From positions 806,001 through 870,000 of the forward strand of contig UWYS01000005.1 of NCBI GenBank assembly GCA_900291925.1: a DNA stretch of 64,000 nt, in the 5' to 3' direction. Position numbers and translations under genes: made by a program. This document shows, one piece after another, positions 44,214-55,235 of this stretch. Numbering within the stretch: position 1 is the first letter of the stretch; each line of letters begins with the position of its first letter. The notes below the pieces were generated by a model. It was not told the origin of the DNA, made no database searches, and saw only the letters and a list, made by a program, of their open reading frames with translations. Origin of the DNA: Thecaphora thlaspeos (lineage: Eukaryota; Basidiomycota; Ustilaginomycetes; Urocystidales; Glomosporiaceae).

Positions 44214-44931
44214 ATGGCGAGCCAACAACCAGCCCAGCAGAAAGTCGCCAGCGAGGACATCATTAGGCAGAAGGTGAGAAAGGCCCACGCCCTGCCCTGC
44301 ATGGACCCTAGCGGTCTCCATAGCCTTAGTGACCTCCCTTCTGAGACCTGACCTTTGACATTGGCTCCTCCCGTCACCATCCCCCGCAGACTGATCTCTG
44401 CATCAGCAATGCCATTGTGAAGACCGGCATCGGCTTCAGCGCCGGTGTTGTGCTCTCGGTCCTGCTGCTCAAGCGTGAGTGACGAGGTCGCCCACCGGAT
44501 CAGAGTCGTGTTCTGCGCAGACTAGCTGCTGATTCTCACGTTCTGAGGTGCCACGACTCGTCTCTGAATCATCCTTCCATCTAGGCCGAGCCTTCCCCGT
44601 CTGGCTCTCGACTGGATTTGGCATGGGCAGCGCCTACACCGACTGCGAGCGATCCTTCAACCCGGTCGCTGTCCCTGGCATCCGAGTCGTCCCGTCCGGC
44701 CCCACCTCCGTCTCGGCCTCTTCAAACGTCCCCCAGACGACTTTTGAGAAGCTGCAGCAAAAGGCAGGAGAGGCGTTTGGTGCCGCCAAGGACAAGGCCG
44801 CCGCCGGCGTTGACAAGGCGCAGGACAAGAGCGCCAACCTCGCCGAAAAGGCGCAGGAGAAGGGTCGAGAAGTCGTAGAGAAGGCCAAGGTCGAGGGTCA
44901 GAAGCTCGAGGACAAGGTACGCAGGGTCTAA
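44214..44931 (+). CDS. MIC10: MICOS subunit Mic10 with a long amphipathic helical tail
   Basis: The exons are 44214..44273, 44390..44474 and 44585..44931, giving 163 residues. Residues 13-80 are Mic10: SEDIIRQK, CISNAIVKTGIGFSAGVVL, then FPVWLSTGFGMGSAYTDCER, with glycine-rich motifs in both membrane spans. Mic10 oligomerises to bend cristae junction membranes. The usual protein is about 75-100 residues. Here about 70 residues follow, with repeated 11-residue-like units rich in Ala, Lys and Glu (KLQQKAGEAFGAAKDKAAAG, VDKAQDKSANLAEKAQ, VVEKAKVEGQKLEDKV). These should form an amphipathic helix like those of LEA or apolipoprotein proteins. The tail is in the same exon as the second span, so it is not a mis-splice. 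Confidence 0.92.
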
Positions 44932-45471
44932 GTACCGCACTGCGATGAAGACTTGAGCGCTGCAGTGGCGTGGCCCCCAGATGCGAGGCGGTGGGGACAG
45001 CAGCTTAGGGCTTCTGGGAGGACCAGGAGCAGAGTCGCGGGACACAACTGGACGGACTGCTTCTCGATGGCAATGCCACCACCGCCGGCTCGTGAGGAAT
45101 AGAATACGACGTCTCTTGCACATCGAAGTCGAGCGGACCTCGGTCCCTCACCCAACGAGGCGGAACTGCGGTCAAAGGTGCGGACGTGGGTGGCAGGAGC
45201 CGCGTGATCTTGTGGAAACGTTCGTCGAACTTTGCTCGGCACACCCGACACCCCTCCAAGCTCGCCACTGTTCTCTGATACGCTGCCTCCTCGTCTTTCT
45301 GCCGCCCCCTCCTTATTGTGCGATGCCGCCGGACCCACGCACCGCCCGCTGTAACAGGCTTTCCATATCCACTCGCCCTTTGAGCAGCTGTCAACAGGGA
45401 CTGCAGCGAGCCCAACGGGTCGCCTACCCGGCTCCGACTGCCTGGGCTGCCGACTGACGGGCTTTGCAGCA
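44932..45471. other. intergenic region
   Basis: This is 540 bp between MIC10 and the small membrane protein gene. No further coding signal is seen. Confidence 0.4.
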
Positions 45472-45636
45472 ATGGCCGGTCTAGGGACCTACTCGCTCGT
45501 CGAGGCCTACAAGATCGGCGCCTTCCGACGCGGTCCGCTGCCGTCGGGCGCCAAGGCGAGGCCGGTCTGGGGCGCTACGCTGGTGCTCTTCGGCCTTGGT
45601 TGCGTTGGAGCAGGCGTGGTTCGGCTCACTGTGTGA
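45472..45636 (+). CDS. possible 54-residue single-span membrane protein
   Basis: The ATG lies in CAGCAATGG and the frame ends at TGA 45634-45636. The first 30 residues are basic (YKIGAFRRGPLPSGAKARPV), and one hydrophobic span follows (VWGATLVLFGLGCVGAGVV). The size and layout resemble small subunits of mitochondrial or ER membrane complexes, but no family is recognised. A possible donor (GTTGCG) and acceptor (TGTAG) within the last codons could extend it. The gene follows MIC10 on the same strand. Confidence 0.4.
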   Translation: MAGLGTYSLVEAYKIGAFRRGPLPSGAKARPVWGATLVLFGLGCVGAGVVRLTV

Positions 45637-46413
45637 TTGGTGTAGTCCGCTGACTGATAAAACCGACGCCGGAAAGCATGCTGTTATGCCCGGCAACGGG
45701 TGGGGTCTTTACATGAGCCGCGCCTCGAGCAGGGGGAGCTTTTTTCTCTTTCGCCGAAGCAGTCTGGGGCCAGTGCCCTGCGGCTTACAATGGCCTGCAA
45801 GCCTTAACCAACAAGGTGCGCAAACTCACGTTGCCTCTTTGCTACCGTGTGACTGTCGCGCGCAGCAGCGTACGAGCCACTACGCCTTCCTAGCAAGGCA
45901 GCAGACTCGCCGATAAGTGTAGAGTAGCGGTAACCCATGGCCAGGTGGTACGCTTTGCGTCGTGCGCCACCACTGCTCCCGGAGGCTTGAACCGTGGTGG
46001 TGGGTTGGACCACAGATCCACTCGCGTCCCGCCAGCGAGACAGGCTCGATCGCTCGAGAAGTGGGTCGCAACTTCGAAAAGACGTGGCTCTAGCTCTCCT
46101 CACTCTCTTGCCCAGGGACGCTGGATATAAGAAGGACCACCTTTGCTTGCGTCTCGCCCACCCACCTTGCCACCGAACGAGCAAAAGACGCTAGCGTCTT
46201 ACTCTCTTTCACTAGACCGCCTCAGCGACACACAGCTAGACACACCATCCGCACGCGCACACACTCACACACGCAGTCTATCTACCTGCAGATATCGCTA
46301 CGCATACAAGCAAGGTCGTGCTCAGCATCAGCAGCAGCACGCCGGCCATCACTGCCGCACGCAACTAATATCTCTGCACCACAGGTCCTTTGCGTATCGC
46401 CTTTACTCGCACC
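45637..46413. other. intergenic region with a candidate TATA box
   Basis: This 777-bp region has no supported gene. GGATATAAG lies at 46123-46131, followed by a CA-rich leader (CACACAC at 46258-46274). Confidence 0.4.
46123..46131 (+). promoter_or_regulatory. candidate TATA box
   Basis: GGATATAAG lies 283 bp before the ATG of the possible secreted protein. It fits as its promoter if that gene is real. Confidence 0.35.
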
Positions 46414-46800
46414 ATGCATCTCACCATGCACAAGCTACACCTTCGCATCATTCGTGCTACCCTCCTCATCGGTGTGGTGTGCGTCGCGCTGCCCATCACC
46501 CCTTTCGGCCGCGGGACCCCGAGATGTTTTGGCGACATCGTTATGGCAGCCCCCATCCCGTCGGGTATCACCGCCAGCTCCACCGCTCAAGAGCGCTCCG
46601 ACACCTCACTCGCTCAGCGCCCCCACGACGGCTGGCTTTTTAAGAACTCTCTCCGCGCTCGAGACGCGCTTCGCGACAACTATGACGGACACGGCGCCTT
46701 GTCGGAACGAAGCTCGATGCCCATCAAGAAGCACGATTGGAACGCAAACAATGTTCAGAAGACCAAGAAGGTCTTTTTCCTGGGAGGAAGGTCGATGTAG
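46414..46800 (+). CDS. possible small secreted protein
   Basis: The frame encodes 128 residues from an ATG in context CACCATG. A second ATG lies four codons later. The start looks like a signal peptide: a basic n-region (MHKLHLRIIRA), a hydrophobic core (TLLIGVVCVALPI) and a polar c-region. The remainder is polar and uncharacterised (DGWLFKNSLRARDALRDNYD, NVQKTKKVFFLGGRSM end) with at most two Cys. No introns are needed. No family is recognised. Small secreted proteins of this type are common in smut fungi, but the coding status rests only on the frame and the upstream TATA box. Confidence 0.4.
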   Translation: MHLTMHKLHLRIIRATLLIGVVCVALPITPFGRGTPRCFGDIVMAAPIPSGITASSTAQERSDTSLAQRPHDGWLFKNSLRARDALRDNYDGHGALSERSSMPIKKHDWNANNVQKTKKVFFLGGRSM

Positions 46801-47306
46801 GCGGAGCGCGTGTGGTGCCGAGCCTCGTGATATTGGCACGGCCGCACCTGCTAAACAGGGGCTTTCGAGGCATCTTTGTCCGTAGCGTTCGTTGCCGACT
46901 CTCAGCCGGCCAGTTGTACGTCGATGCTATTGAGTTTGAAAGAAGTGTCATCCTTTTCTCATCCCAATTGCGGAAACGAGTAAAGCCGCTCGTCGCACTG
47001 AGGCTGGTGTTGCCCCAGACGAGACGACGACCCATGTCGACGGCCGGTCATGTGTGAGAGGCGCAGCGGCCGGGGCCGACTGGAGGCAGGGCACGGGAAA
47101 ATAAAGCAGGGGAGAGCGGGCAGCTTCCGTGTTCCGACTTTTGCACTCTCTCCCGCCAGGGTCTTCCTTGCCGTGCTGCCACCGACTCGACTCGACCTAC
47201 GCCTTGCCTAGCTTCCCCTCTGCTCCTCATCCCCTCCCATGCCGCCGCCCGTCCGCAGCAGCGCCATCACCGCCATCACCGCCGCTAACGCAGCTGCCTG
47301 CGCAAC
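46801..47306. other. intergenic region upstream of REX3
   Basis: This is 506 bp without a gene. The last 150 bp before the REX3 start are C-rich. Confidence 0.45.
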
Positions 47307-49717
47307 ATGTTCAAGCTGCTAGGTCTCCTCGCCAGCGTCCCTTGCCCGGACCTGGCCAACGGCGTCTGCCACACCCTTCGAGTAAACTGCCCCTTCAGCC
47401 ATAAGCCCCCCGCACCACCGCCTGCCAGGAGCGAGTCGACGGACGCGTCCATACCATCATCGTCGTCCGCAGAAAAGCCCAGCACAACTGCATCGCAAGA
47501 TCGACCACCTTCCGCGCAATCGCCCACGACCACTGCGTCCGTCAAGAGGACCCTAGCCTCCGCAGGGGTCAGCAGCTCGGCGCTCACGTCTGCTGCGCCG
47601 GCAGCAAAGAAGGCCCGTAACGCATACACCGCGGTGTCAAAGACCGCGACCCCCTCTTCACCTTCAAAGCCCGTCGTGAGTGGCTCAACAGCCTCCCGCT
47701 CCGTCCAGACGACCCATGCGTCAACCAGTAGTATCGGCACCGGCGCAAGCGCAAGCGCCAGCTCGAGCTCGGGCGTAGGGACAAGGCCCTCTGCGGACGG
47801 CTGGTCCAATGTGCCCGTAAGTCTGGCTGCACAGAGTAGCGATGCCCTTCATGCATCATGAATGGGGCCGGGAGCAAGAGGGTGATCGACCCGTGTGGTG
47901 CGCATCTAACAAAGGGCCCTATCTGCCGCCGCACGTCCCTCCCTTTACCCTACCCCTGTGTTCCTCTCTTTCCCCCTCCCCCACAACTCGCTAACCCTGC
48001 TCCCTTCTGCTCTAGATCCAGCCGCCGACTATCGGCTTCAAGCAGCATCCGAGCAGCTCCCAGATTCCCCTCAACTCGCGTCAAGGCGCGCTCAAGACCC
48101 TCTACGCCGCATACACGCAGGCCTACACCCCCTTCCTCACCAGCGCCCACTCAGTCGTTCGCAGCGTCGGTGAGAGGCTAGCACACGATCACGCTGCCGC
48201 TCAGGAGCTGCAGATTTTCAAGGACGCCAGCAAAGTCACATACAAGTCGTCCAGCGTCACCATCCTCGTCGGACTGAAGAAGCGTGACGCAGCAGTGCTA
48301 CAAGCCTACGCTGCTAAGGCGGAGCAGGAGGCTGTCGAGGTCGAAGGAGGCAGCTCTGCCGAACCGGGAGTGGCGAGAGACGCCGTCATGCTCGTCTTGC
48401 AAAAGTGTCCTGAGACGGGTACCGCGCTCGAGGTCCGCGCCAAGCGCGCCCAGGCAGAAGCGAGAGAGAAGGGTAAGCTGTCCAAGCAGAGGCTGGTCCA
48501 GGCGGGTTTCGTCTGTCCGAAGGGGGACCTGGAGAAGTACGGCTTCATGACCGAGATCCCGGACGCCTGGAGGGCGGACGGCGGAACTAAGCCGGACAGC
48601 ATGGGCGAGTTCAAGGAGTGCATCCGCTGCGGCAAGAACTTCCGGGTCGGCGGCGAGATGAACGCGGAAGGCGCGGAACACATCCCCCAGGACCAGCAAG
48701 AGTGCCGCTACCACTACGGCAGGAAGGTGAGCGAGCGCCGTTGCCGGAGTGAGGCGAGAAGGCTGTCCCGTCGCGATGCGGACAGGACGTGCAACTTATG
48801 CGCAAGTACCCTTCGTCCCGTACCTGCAGCGCTTCGCACGAGCCGAAGGCCAGCGGGGCAAAGTCCAGGTGTGGCTCTGCTGCGGTCGGCCCGTGGGCAG
48901 CACGGCGCTGGGCGACGACAGCTGCTGCCTGGGTCCCCACGTCTTCAAGGAGGAGTCCGCCGAAGACCTCAACCTCCGCGAAGCCTTTGTCACCACGTCG
49001 GAGCTGACCGCCTTGCTGACACGCGACGGGGCGACGGCTGACCAGCTGGATATTGTCGCGCTCGACTGCGAGCTGAGCTTTACGACAGCCGGGATGAGCC
49101 TGACGAGGCTGACGCTCATCTCCGAGGAGGGCGACGTGATCCTCGACGAGCTGGTGCGGTCGAGAGCCGAGATCATCGACTACAACACGAGGTTCTCTGG
49201 CATCCAGGGCGAGACGTACGAGCGCGATGCGGTGCTTGACCTGGCGGGCGCGAGGAGGGCGATGGGGAGGTTTGTCGGCGAGTCGACCATCCTGGTGAGT
49301 GCGGCGGTCGCGGACCGAGTTGTTCCCCTCTTTGTTCAAACGCTGAGCTCTCTTCGGGGCTTTTCCTCGTACCCCACACAGGTGGGTCACGGCCTGGAAA
49401 ACGACCTGCGCGCGCTCCGCCTCGTCCACACGACGATCGTCGACACCGCTCTGCTATTCCAACACCCACGCGGTCCGCCGTTCCGCATGGCGCTCAAGGA
49501 TCTAACGTCGAAACACCTCGGCAAGATTATCCAGGCATCTGGGGCGCACGTCGGTCATTCGAGCGCAGAGGATGCACAGATGGCGCTCGAACTCGTCAGA
49601 TGGAAGATTGTCAACAACGAATATAGTCCCTTTGGAGGCGGTGGCACGGCGGGGGCAGCTGTGAAGGAAGAGGGCAAAGAGGTCAAGAAGGAAGTAATCA
49701 AGGGCGTCAGTGTTTAA
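47307..49717 (+). CDS. REX3: RNA exonuclease Rex3 (DEDDh 3'-5' exonuclease)
   Basis: Four exons: 47307..47816, 48016..48726, 48830..49294 and 49382..49717, phase 0 throughout, 673 residues. The N-terminus has a CCCH-like Cys/His finger ([20 protein letters not shown], with H next), then a Ser/Ala-rich linker. The second exon carries the Rex-specific region ([26 protein letters not shown]) and a zinc-ribbon ([18 protein letters not shown]). The exonuclease core follows: Exo [15 protein letters not shown], Exo [15 protein letters not shown], and Exo [17 protein letters not shown]. Yeast Rex3 trims the 3' ends of MRP RNA and other small RNAs. The third exon acceptor (CTGCAG at 48829) was chosen because it keeps the [10 protein letters not shown] block in frame. 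Confidence 0.92.
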
Positions 49718-50165
49718 GTGAGATAGGGACATTTCGGCATGTCATGCCCCATGCGTAGCGGCGGTATTTCAGCATGTCATCGTTTGCATCATGTCCATCA
49801 GACCGGCGCCGACACTTGATGTGGCCATGATCCAACTTCACAGACACCACCTCCCCAAACGTCGACTGAAGCGACACATTAGACAGACAGGTGGCCGTGC
49901 GTGGAAGTCATGAGGTTTCTGACTGCATTTTCTCTATAGGGCGAGCGAGGTAGCGAGCATTGGCTTCCCCTTGTTCGTAAAAAAGACTTGTCGGAGCGTC
50001 CGACGATCCCGGTCGTTTGACGTGGTAGTGGATTTGAGACGATGTTTACAGCGTGCGTCTGCCCGCCGGGCTTTGACTGGCGCGATAGAAAGATGGAGCC
50101 AAGAAGCGACGTCGTTGTCCGTGCATTTCAAGGGCTCCTTGGCCCGTGGCGGAGGTCCCATTCTT
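49718..50165. other. convergent 3' intergenic region
   Basis: This is 448 bp between the stops of REX3 and RER1. An imperfect direct repeat, TTTCGGCATGTCATG and TTTCAGCATGTCATC, occurs at 49732-49780. Confidence 0.5.
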
Positions 50166-51209
50166 TTACTTGCGACCGTAGGTGGCCTTCCTGCCTAGGT
50201 CGAAGGGGATGTATCGATGTTGGATCATGTGCCTGTCGAGGAGGGGAGGAAAGGTGCAACGTGGCGCGTCAGTAAGCGGTGAAAGAGCGAGCGAGCGTGC
50301 GTGCGTCGAGCCGGGAAGGACGGACAGACCGACACTCACTTGATTTGACGTCGCATGGTGATGGCAAAGAGGATGCAGAAGTACATTACGAGGATGGGCC
50401 AGAAGACGGGGATGTCAAATGCGACGGTTGTGGTTGCAAAGAGGGAGATGACGATAGCCTGTGTTGCCGAGAGCCAGAACTGCAGGGGAGAGAATGGGGA
50501 TGGAGCGTGGAAACGAGCTGATTAGCGATCTTGCGCTTCCTCGCAGGCTGAAAGAGAGAGGGAGGAAGAAGGAAAGGAGGACCGACTCACCTTGAACTCT
50601 GGAAGCCTCCTGATAAAGGGACGGAACTCTTCGTCGGTCAGCTGTGCGCTTACGCTGCCGCCGAACACGCCGCTCATGAGACCGCCGCCGCGGCTGCTGC
50701 CGCCGTACGGCTTGGCGAATGAAGAAGTGGGGAGGCCCGGTTCGCCCTCCTCGACGTCCTGCTCTACGAGGTCGGCCTCGAGCGAAGGATCGAACTTGGG
50801 TGTGAGGAACGCGAGAAAGAGGTTGAGGAGGTAGATGAAGAGGGCATAGCAGACTGTGGTGGGGAGCGCGGGGCGAAGAGAAAGATACGGGAACGCGACA
50901 AGAGCGTCGAGGGAAGGATTGGGGTGTTAGTGTGTTGCTGCCGACTGGCAGAGAGACAGCAGGGGGCGGAGAGAGAGGGAGGGAGGGAGGGCTGTGCGCA
51001 CCGATGTACCATCCCTGGCTGAGTACGATGCGGAGGACAAAGAGGACGAGGAGGCCGATTGTTGCGGCCCACCGATATGTGACGTGGGGGGTGGTGCTGT
51101 CGAGGAGGGTCTGGTAGCGCTGCTGCAAGTGGCTCGTCTGAGCGACAAACTGCTGGAAGGCGGGGGGCGCGCCGGTGAGCGAGTCGTCGGGGTTGTGGGC
51201 TCGCATCAT
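50166..51209 (-). CDS. RER1: Rer1, COPI-dependent ER retrieval receptor
   Basis: Four exons: 51209..51002, 50853..50591, 50479..50340 and 50232..50166, giving 225 residues. The N-terminal cytosolic helix (FVAQTSHLQQRYQTLLDSTT) is followed by four hydrophobic spans (TIGLLVLFVLRIVLSQGWYI, CYALFIYLLNLFLAFLTP, FWLSATQAIVISLFATTTV, FWPILVMYFCILFAITM). Family signatures include KFDPSLEADL, EFRPFIRRLPEFKFW and the end RYIPFDLGRK. A Gly/Ser-rich insertion (GGSSRGGGLMSGVFGG) lengthens the middle loop compared with human Rer1 (196 residues). It returns escaped ER membrane proteins from the Golgi. Confidence 0.95.
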
Positions 51210-52069
51210 CTTGGACGCGAACAGGGAGGGGAGGCCAAGCAAGGGAGAGGGAGAGGGAGAGGGAAAGGGAAAGAGAGGCGAGGGGTGGATGGCTGAAGGT
51301 GGGTGTGAGGGAACTGGGTGGCGAAAGCTGAGCGGGACGGGGCCGGCCACACTTTGTTGGTTGGTTCGTCTGTGCTTGCTCGATTGGCGCTGGACGCCGG
51401 GAGGGGGAGGGGGGGGGGGAAGGCGTCTGTCTGTCTTTGTTGGCCTCGGCGTGAGTTGGCTGGCTGGCTGGCACCAAGCGCTGCCCTGCTGCCGTGTGCG
51501 CTGCGCTGTGCAAAAGACACGTCGTTCGCGTGCCGCCCTTTTCCTGGCCGACTGCCCAAGCTGGCTCGCAACGTGGCAAGGCGCGACGCCCGATGGCCAA
51601 ACTCTCCATTCCGGCCCCGCTCCGGCCCCGCTCCGGACCCATTCCGAGAAACGGACACAGCGGGCCGAAAAAGGGTGGCAGCGCAGGGGCCGGCGTCAGG
51701 GTCCGGCGTGGGCGGCGGCGGCGCTGCTGCTCGATGACGCTCGGGTCGATGGGCAAATAACGGTTCAAGACAGTGACAGGAAGCAGATTAACATGTTGGA
51801 TGCGTATCTTGAATTGATCCCGTCTACGTCTGGCGCGCAACGCCCCAGCTTCCCTCGCCGGCAGGCGGCCCGCTTGTCGAGGCGCTTGCTTCTATCCTCG
51901 GCTCGCCCGTCGCCCACCGCTCTCCCCTCCTTGTCGCCCTGCTTCCATCTGCCTGCCTGCTCCTCCTCCTCGTCCTCCTCCTCGCTCTCGCCGCCGCCGC
52001 CGCCGCATCCTCGCCCTCCCCTCCCTTCCTCTTCTCCTACACCTCGTCCCTCATCTTCCTCAACCCACC
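51210..52069. other. divergent promoter region, RER1 and NADH dehydrogenase
   Basis: This is 860 bp. GGGAGA repeats occur at 51240-51272, a G run at 51394-51419, and a pyrimidine-rich leader with CTC repeats at 51950-52065 just before the dehydrogenase start. No gene is seen. Confidence 0.5.
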
Positions 52070-53251
52070 ATGCAGCGCTATCTTGCGGCGACCGCAGCCA
52101 GGTCCGCCAGCCGGCCCCCGTCTCTGTACACCACCACCTCCAGCCGTTCGGCCGCTCGTTCGTCCGCCAGCTTGCTCCTCGCCAGGCAGCTCACCACATC
52201 TCGCGTCGCACGCAGCGCCCCCACGCTCCTTAACCAGGCCGCCTCCCAAAAGCCCCCCGGCAGAGCTGGCTTCCTGGCAAAGTGCCTCCGCTACACTGCC
52301 TACACCGTCGGCTCCGTTGCCTTTGGCTTCGTCGCAACCACCGCAATCATCCTCGCACATGACGCCCTCACCTACAAGCAACGTCACTTTGGAAAGATCC
52401 CACTCGCCCCACGCGCCCTTCAGCCACAGACTGGCGGTCCAAAGAACCTCGCCATCCTCAGCAGCTACACCGAAGACGAGCAGGACGAAAAGGCAAAGCA
52501 GCTCGCCAAAAAGGAACGCCTCGTCATCGTGGGCGGAGGCTGGGCCGCCGTCGCACTCCTCCAGAGCCTCGACCCAGACAGGTACAATGTCACTCTTGTC
52601 TCGCCCACAAACTTCAACCTCTTGTAAGTAAGGTACAGCAGCCGTCTGCAATCGTCCAGCCAATGAGGTACGCACAGTCGAATGACGTCTCATCCCTGTA
52701 CACACCCTCTCCGCCCTGCGCATCCTGCGCCTCGCCAGCACACCCCTCCTGCCCTCGGCCAGCGTCGGAACGGTCGAGCCGCGATCGCTCATCGAGCCGC
52801 TGCGCAAGCTGCTCGCAGGCGTGCACGGCCACTACATCCAGGGTTGCGCTACCGATGTCGTAATGGGAGACGCGCTCCCCGAGTCGGCCGGCGGCTCGCC
52901 CCGCCTGCTCGAGGTCAGCGTCATCAGCGGCGACGACTGGGACGGCGACCAGGCTGCCCTCGGCTACAAGCTCGAGGGTTCGGGCAAGGTGAAAGAAAAG
53001 GCAGAGACGCTCAACAAGAGCATCTACATCCCCTACGACAGGCTCATCGTCGCCGTCGGCAGCGTCACAACCACCCATGGCGTCCCCGGCCTCGAAAACT
53101 GCTTCCACCTCAAGACGATCCAGGACTCGAGGAGGATCCGCTCTCACATCCTCGGTGCGTGCTCGTCCGTCTGTCCGCTGAAGCACATGTCCTCTCTGTT
53201 CTCTCGCGTCGAGCCCGATCCCCGAAGCCGGGTTCCACTGACCGAAGCACT

Positions 53252-53285
<34 letters not shown>

Positions 53286-54904
53286 TCGACCTGTCTTGTG
53301 CTCCATCCGACCGCCTTCAGACAACCTTGAGGTCGCCTCGCTGCCCACCACCACGCCAGAGGAGCGACAGCGCCTGCTGAGCTTCGTCGTCTGCGGAGGC
53401 GGCCCCACGGGCGTCGAGACGGCCGCCGAGATCTACGACATGATAAACGAGGACGTGCTCACTTACTACCCCAAGATCCTGCGAGCCAGCGCCAGCGTCC
53501 ACCTGATCCAGTCGCGCGAGCACATTCTCAACACCTACTCCGAGGCCATCTCAAAATACGCCGAGGACAAGTTTGCGCGCGACGGCGTCGACATCATCAC
53601 AAACGCCCGCGTCAAGGAGGTCAGGCCGGACAAGGTCGTGTACACGACGCACGACAAGGAGACGGGCAAGGTCTTCGAGCACGAGGTCCCCTCTGGCTTC
53701 ACGCTGTGGAGCACCGGCATCGCAATGAGCCCCTTTACCAGGAGAGTCACCCAGATCCTGCCCAATCAGAGCCACCTCAAGGCCCTCCAGATCGACAGCC
53801 ACCTGCGCGTCAAGGGCGCTCCGCTCGGAAGCATGTACGCGCTCGGCGACGCCAGCACCATCGACACCCGCCTCATCGACTACCTCTACGAGTTTGTCGA
53901 CAAGTACGATGCCGACAAGGACGGGCGCCTTTCGTTTGTCGAGTTTGAGCAGCTGGCCGGCGAGGTCGGCCGCAGGGTGAATGGCAAGCAGCGCGACGCA
54001 AGAGGGAAGGGTCAAGGCGCTTACAACCGCCAGGCCAGGCTGACCGTATCGAATCTCTGCCCCTCGCCCCTTTACTCGCTTCGCCGCAGTTCCCGATCGC
54101 CTCGAAGCACTTCCTCAAGCTGCGCGACATGTTCGAGACCTACGACACCGACGCCGACGGCAAGCTCAACCTCAACGAGGTGGCCAGCATGTTTATGGAG
54201 ACGAGCAACAAGATGACGGCGCTGCCGGCTACCGCCCAGGTGGCATCGCAGCAGGGCAAGTACCTCGGACGCAAGCTCAACAAGCTCGCCAAGCGCCGCG
54301 ATGCCGGCCAGGACATCAACCCGCACAGCGCCGAAGACGTTTACGACATCGACGATGCCGTCTACAAGCCATTCAAGTTCATGTCGTTGGGGAACCTGGC
54401 CTGTGAGTTCAAGCTGCTATGTGGCGAGGTGTGGTGGACGCGATAAGAGGAGCTCGATAGGCTGATAGATCGGCATCTTCGCTGTTCTCGACTTGCCGCC
54501 GTCGACAACGACGACGTCAGATATCGGAAATGCGGCGGCGTTCGACCTGCCCCTCCCCGGTCCGCTTGGATCGTGGGCTGGTGGTCTAGTTGGTGAGTTA
54601 GCGCCGAGACTTCGAAAGCTCTCGGTCGCTGTCGCCGCGAGGTGCTGACTTTCCTTTGTACCTATCGCCTCCCGTCTCATTTTCCCAGCGATGTACGCAT
54701 GGAGGTCCGTCTACCTGCAGGAGTCCGTCTCGATGCGCACGCGAGTGCTGCTGATGACCGACTATGTCAAGCGCGGAGTAAGTGGAGCCCGGCGTGCCGT
54801 GTCATGTCTGACCAAACTTGCTGCAGCCTACTGACAGCCTGCGATTTCCTTCTTCTGTGCGTTCGACTCGACAGATCTGGGGACGTGATCTCTCCAGGAT
54901 CTGA
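52070..54904 (+). CDS. NDE1: External alternative NADH:ubiquinone oxidoreductase (NDH-2) with EF-hands
   Basis: Seven exons: 52070..52623, 52739..53154, 53321..53976, 54090..54402, 54521..54592, 54689..54777 and 54875..54904. All phases agree, and the protein has 709 residues. An Arg/Ser-rich presequence and a membrane span (YTVGSVAFGFVATTAIIL) indicate inner-membrane anchoring with the body outside the matrix. The FAD site is LVIVGGGWAAVALLQSL, the quinone region NFNLFTPLLPSASVGTVEPR, and the NADH site FVVCGGGPTGVETAAEI. An EF-hand insertion follows: DADKDGRLSFVEFE and DTDADGKLNLNEVA with good Ca2+ ligands. LPATAQVASQQGKYL and the C-terminal YAWRSVYLQESVSMRTRVL complete it. It passes electrons from cytosolic NADH to ubiquinone, probably under Ca2+ control. 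Intron 2 carries a CT microsatellite. Confidence 0.96.
53254..53282 (+). repeat. (CT)n microsatellite in intron 2 of NDE1
   Basis: About 14 CT units lie 38 bp before the splice acceptor, so they act as part of the polypyrimidine tract and may vary in length. Confidence 0.9.
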
Positions 54905-55235
54905 TTTGCGGGATGTGTCGTAGTGTAAGATCGCCGGTGGAGGTCGGCCAACCTTGAGCGGAAGAGGCAACGGATCAAGGCATAATGCCACCCTTTTCCT
55001 CGTACGAAAGGAGACTGCGTGGATGGTGAGCTGCGACGCGATTTCTCTCTCTGAGCACGACCGTAGGATGAACTAGACAGCCACGCCTCAGAGCGCAGAG
55101 TCTCGCCGCACGATCCTGCGACTTCCGCTATGATCGTTCGGACAAGAGAGAGGCGTCTATTTCTCTCGTCACTTGATCTCCTTTCTTTGTTGAGTGATGG
55201 CAAAGACCCGAGTTTACAGAAAGGGGACTGAAGGC
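54905..55235. other. convergent 3' intergenic region
   Basis: This is 331 bp between the stops of NDE1 and ATP19. No gene is seen. Confidence 0.5.

Noticed and set aside
48789..49007. Alternative frame for REX3 exon 3
   Set aside because: It loses the [10 protein letters not shown] and exonuclease I motifs, which are intact in the frame entered from the acceptor at 48829.
54575..54660. tRNA-like stretch (TGGTGGTCTAGTTGG)
   Set aside because: It lies across the exon 5/intron boundary of NDE1. No matching B box or cloverleaf could be drawn.
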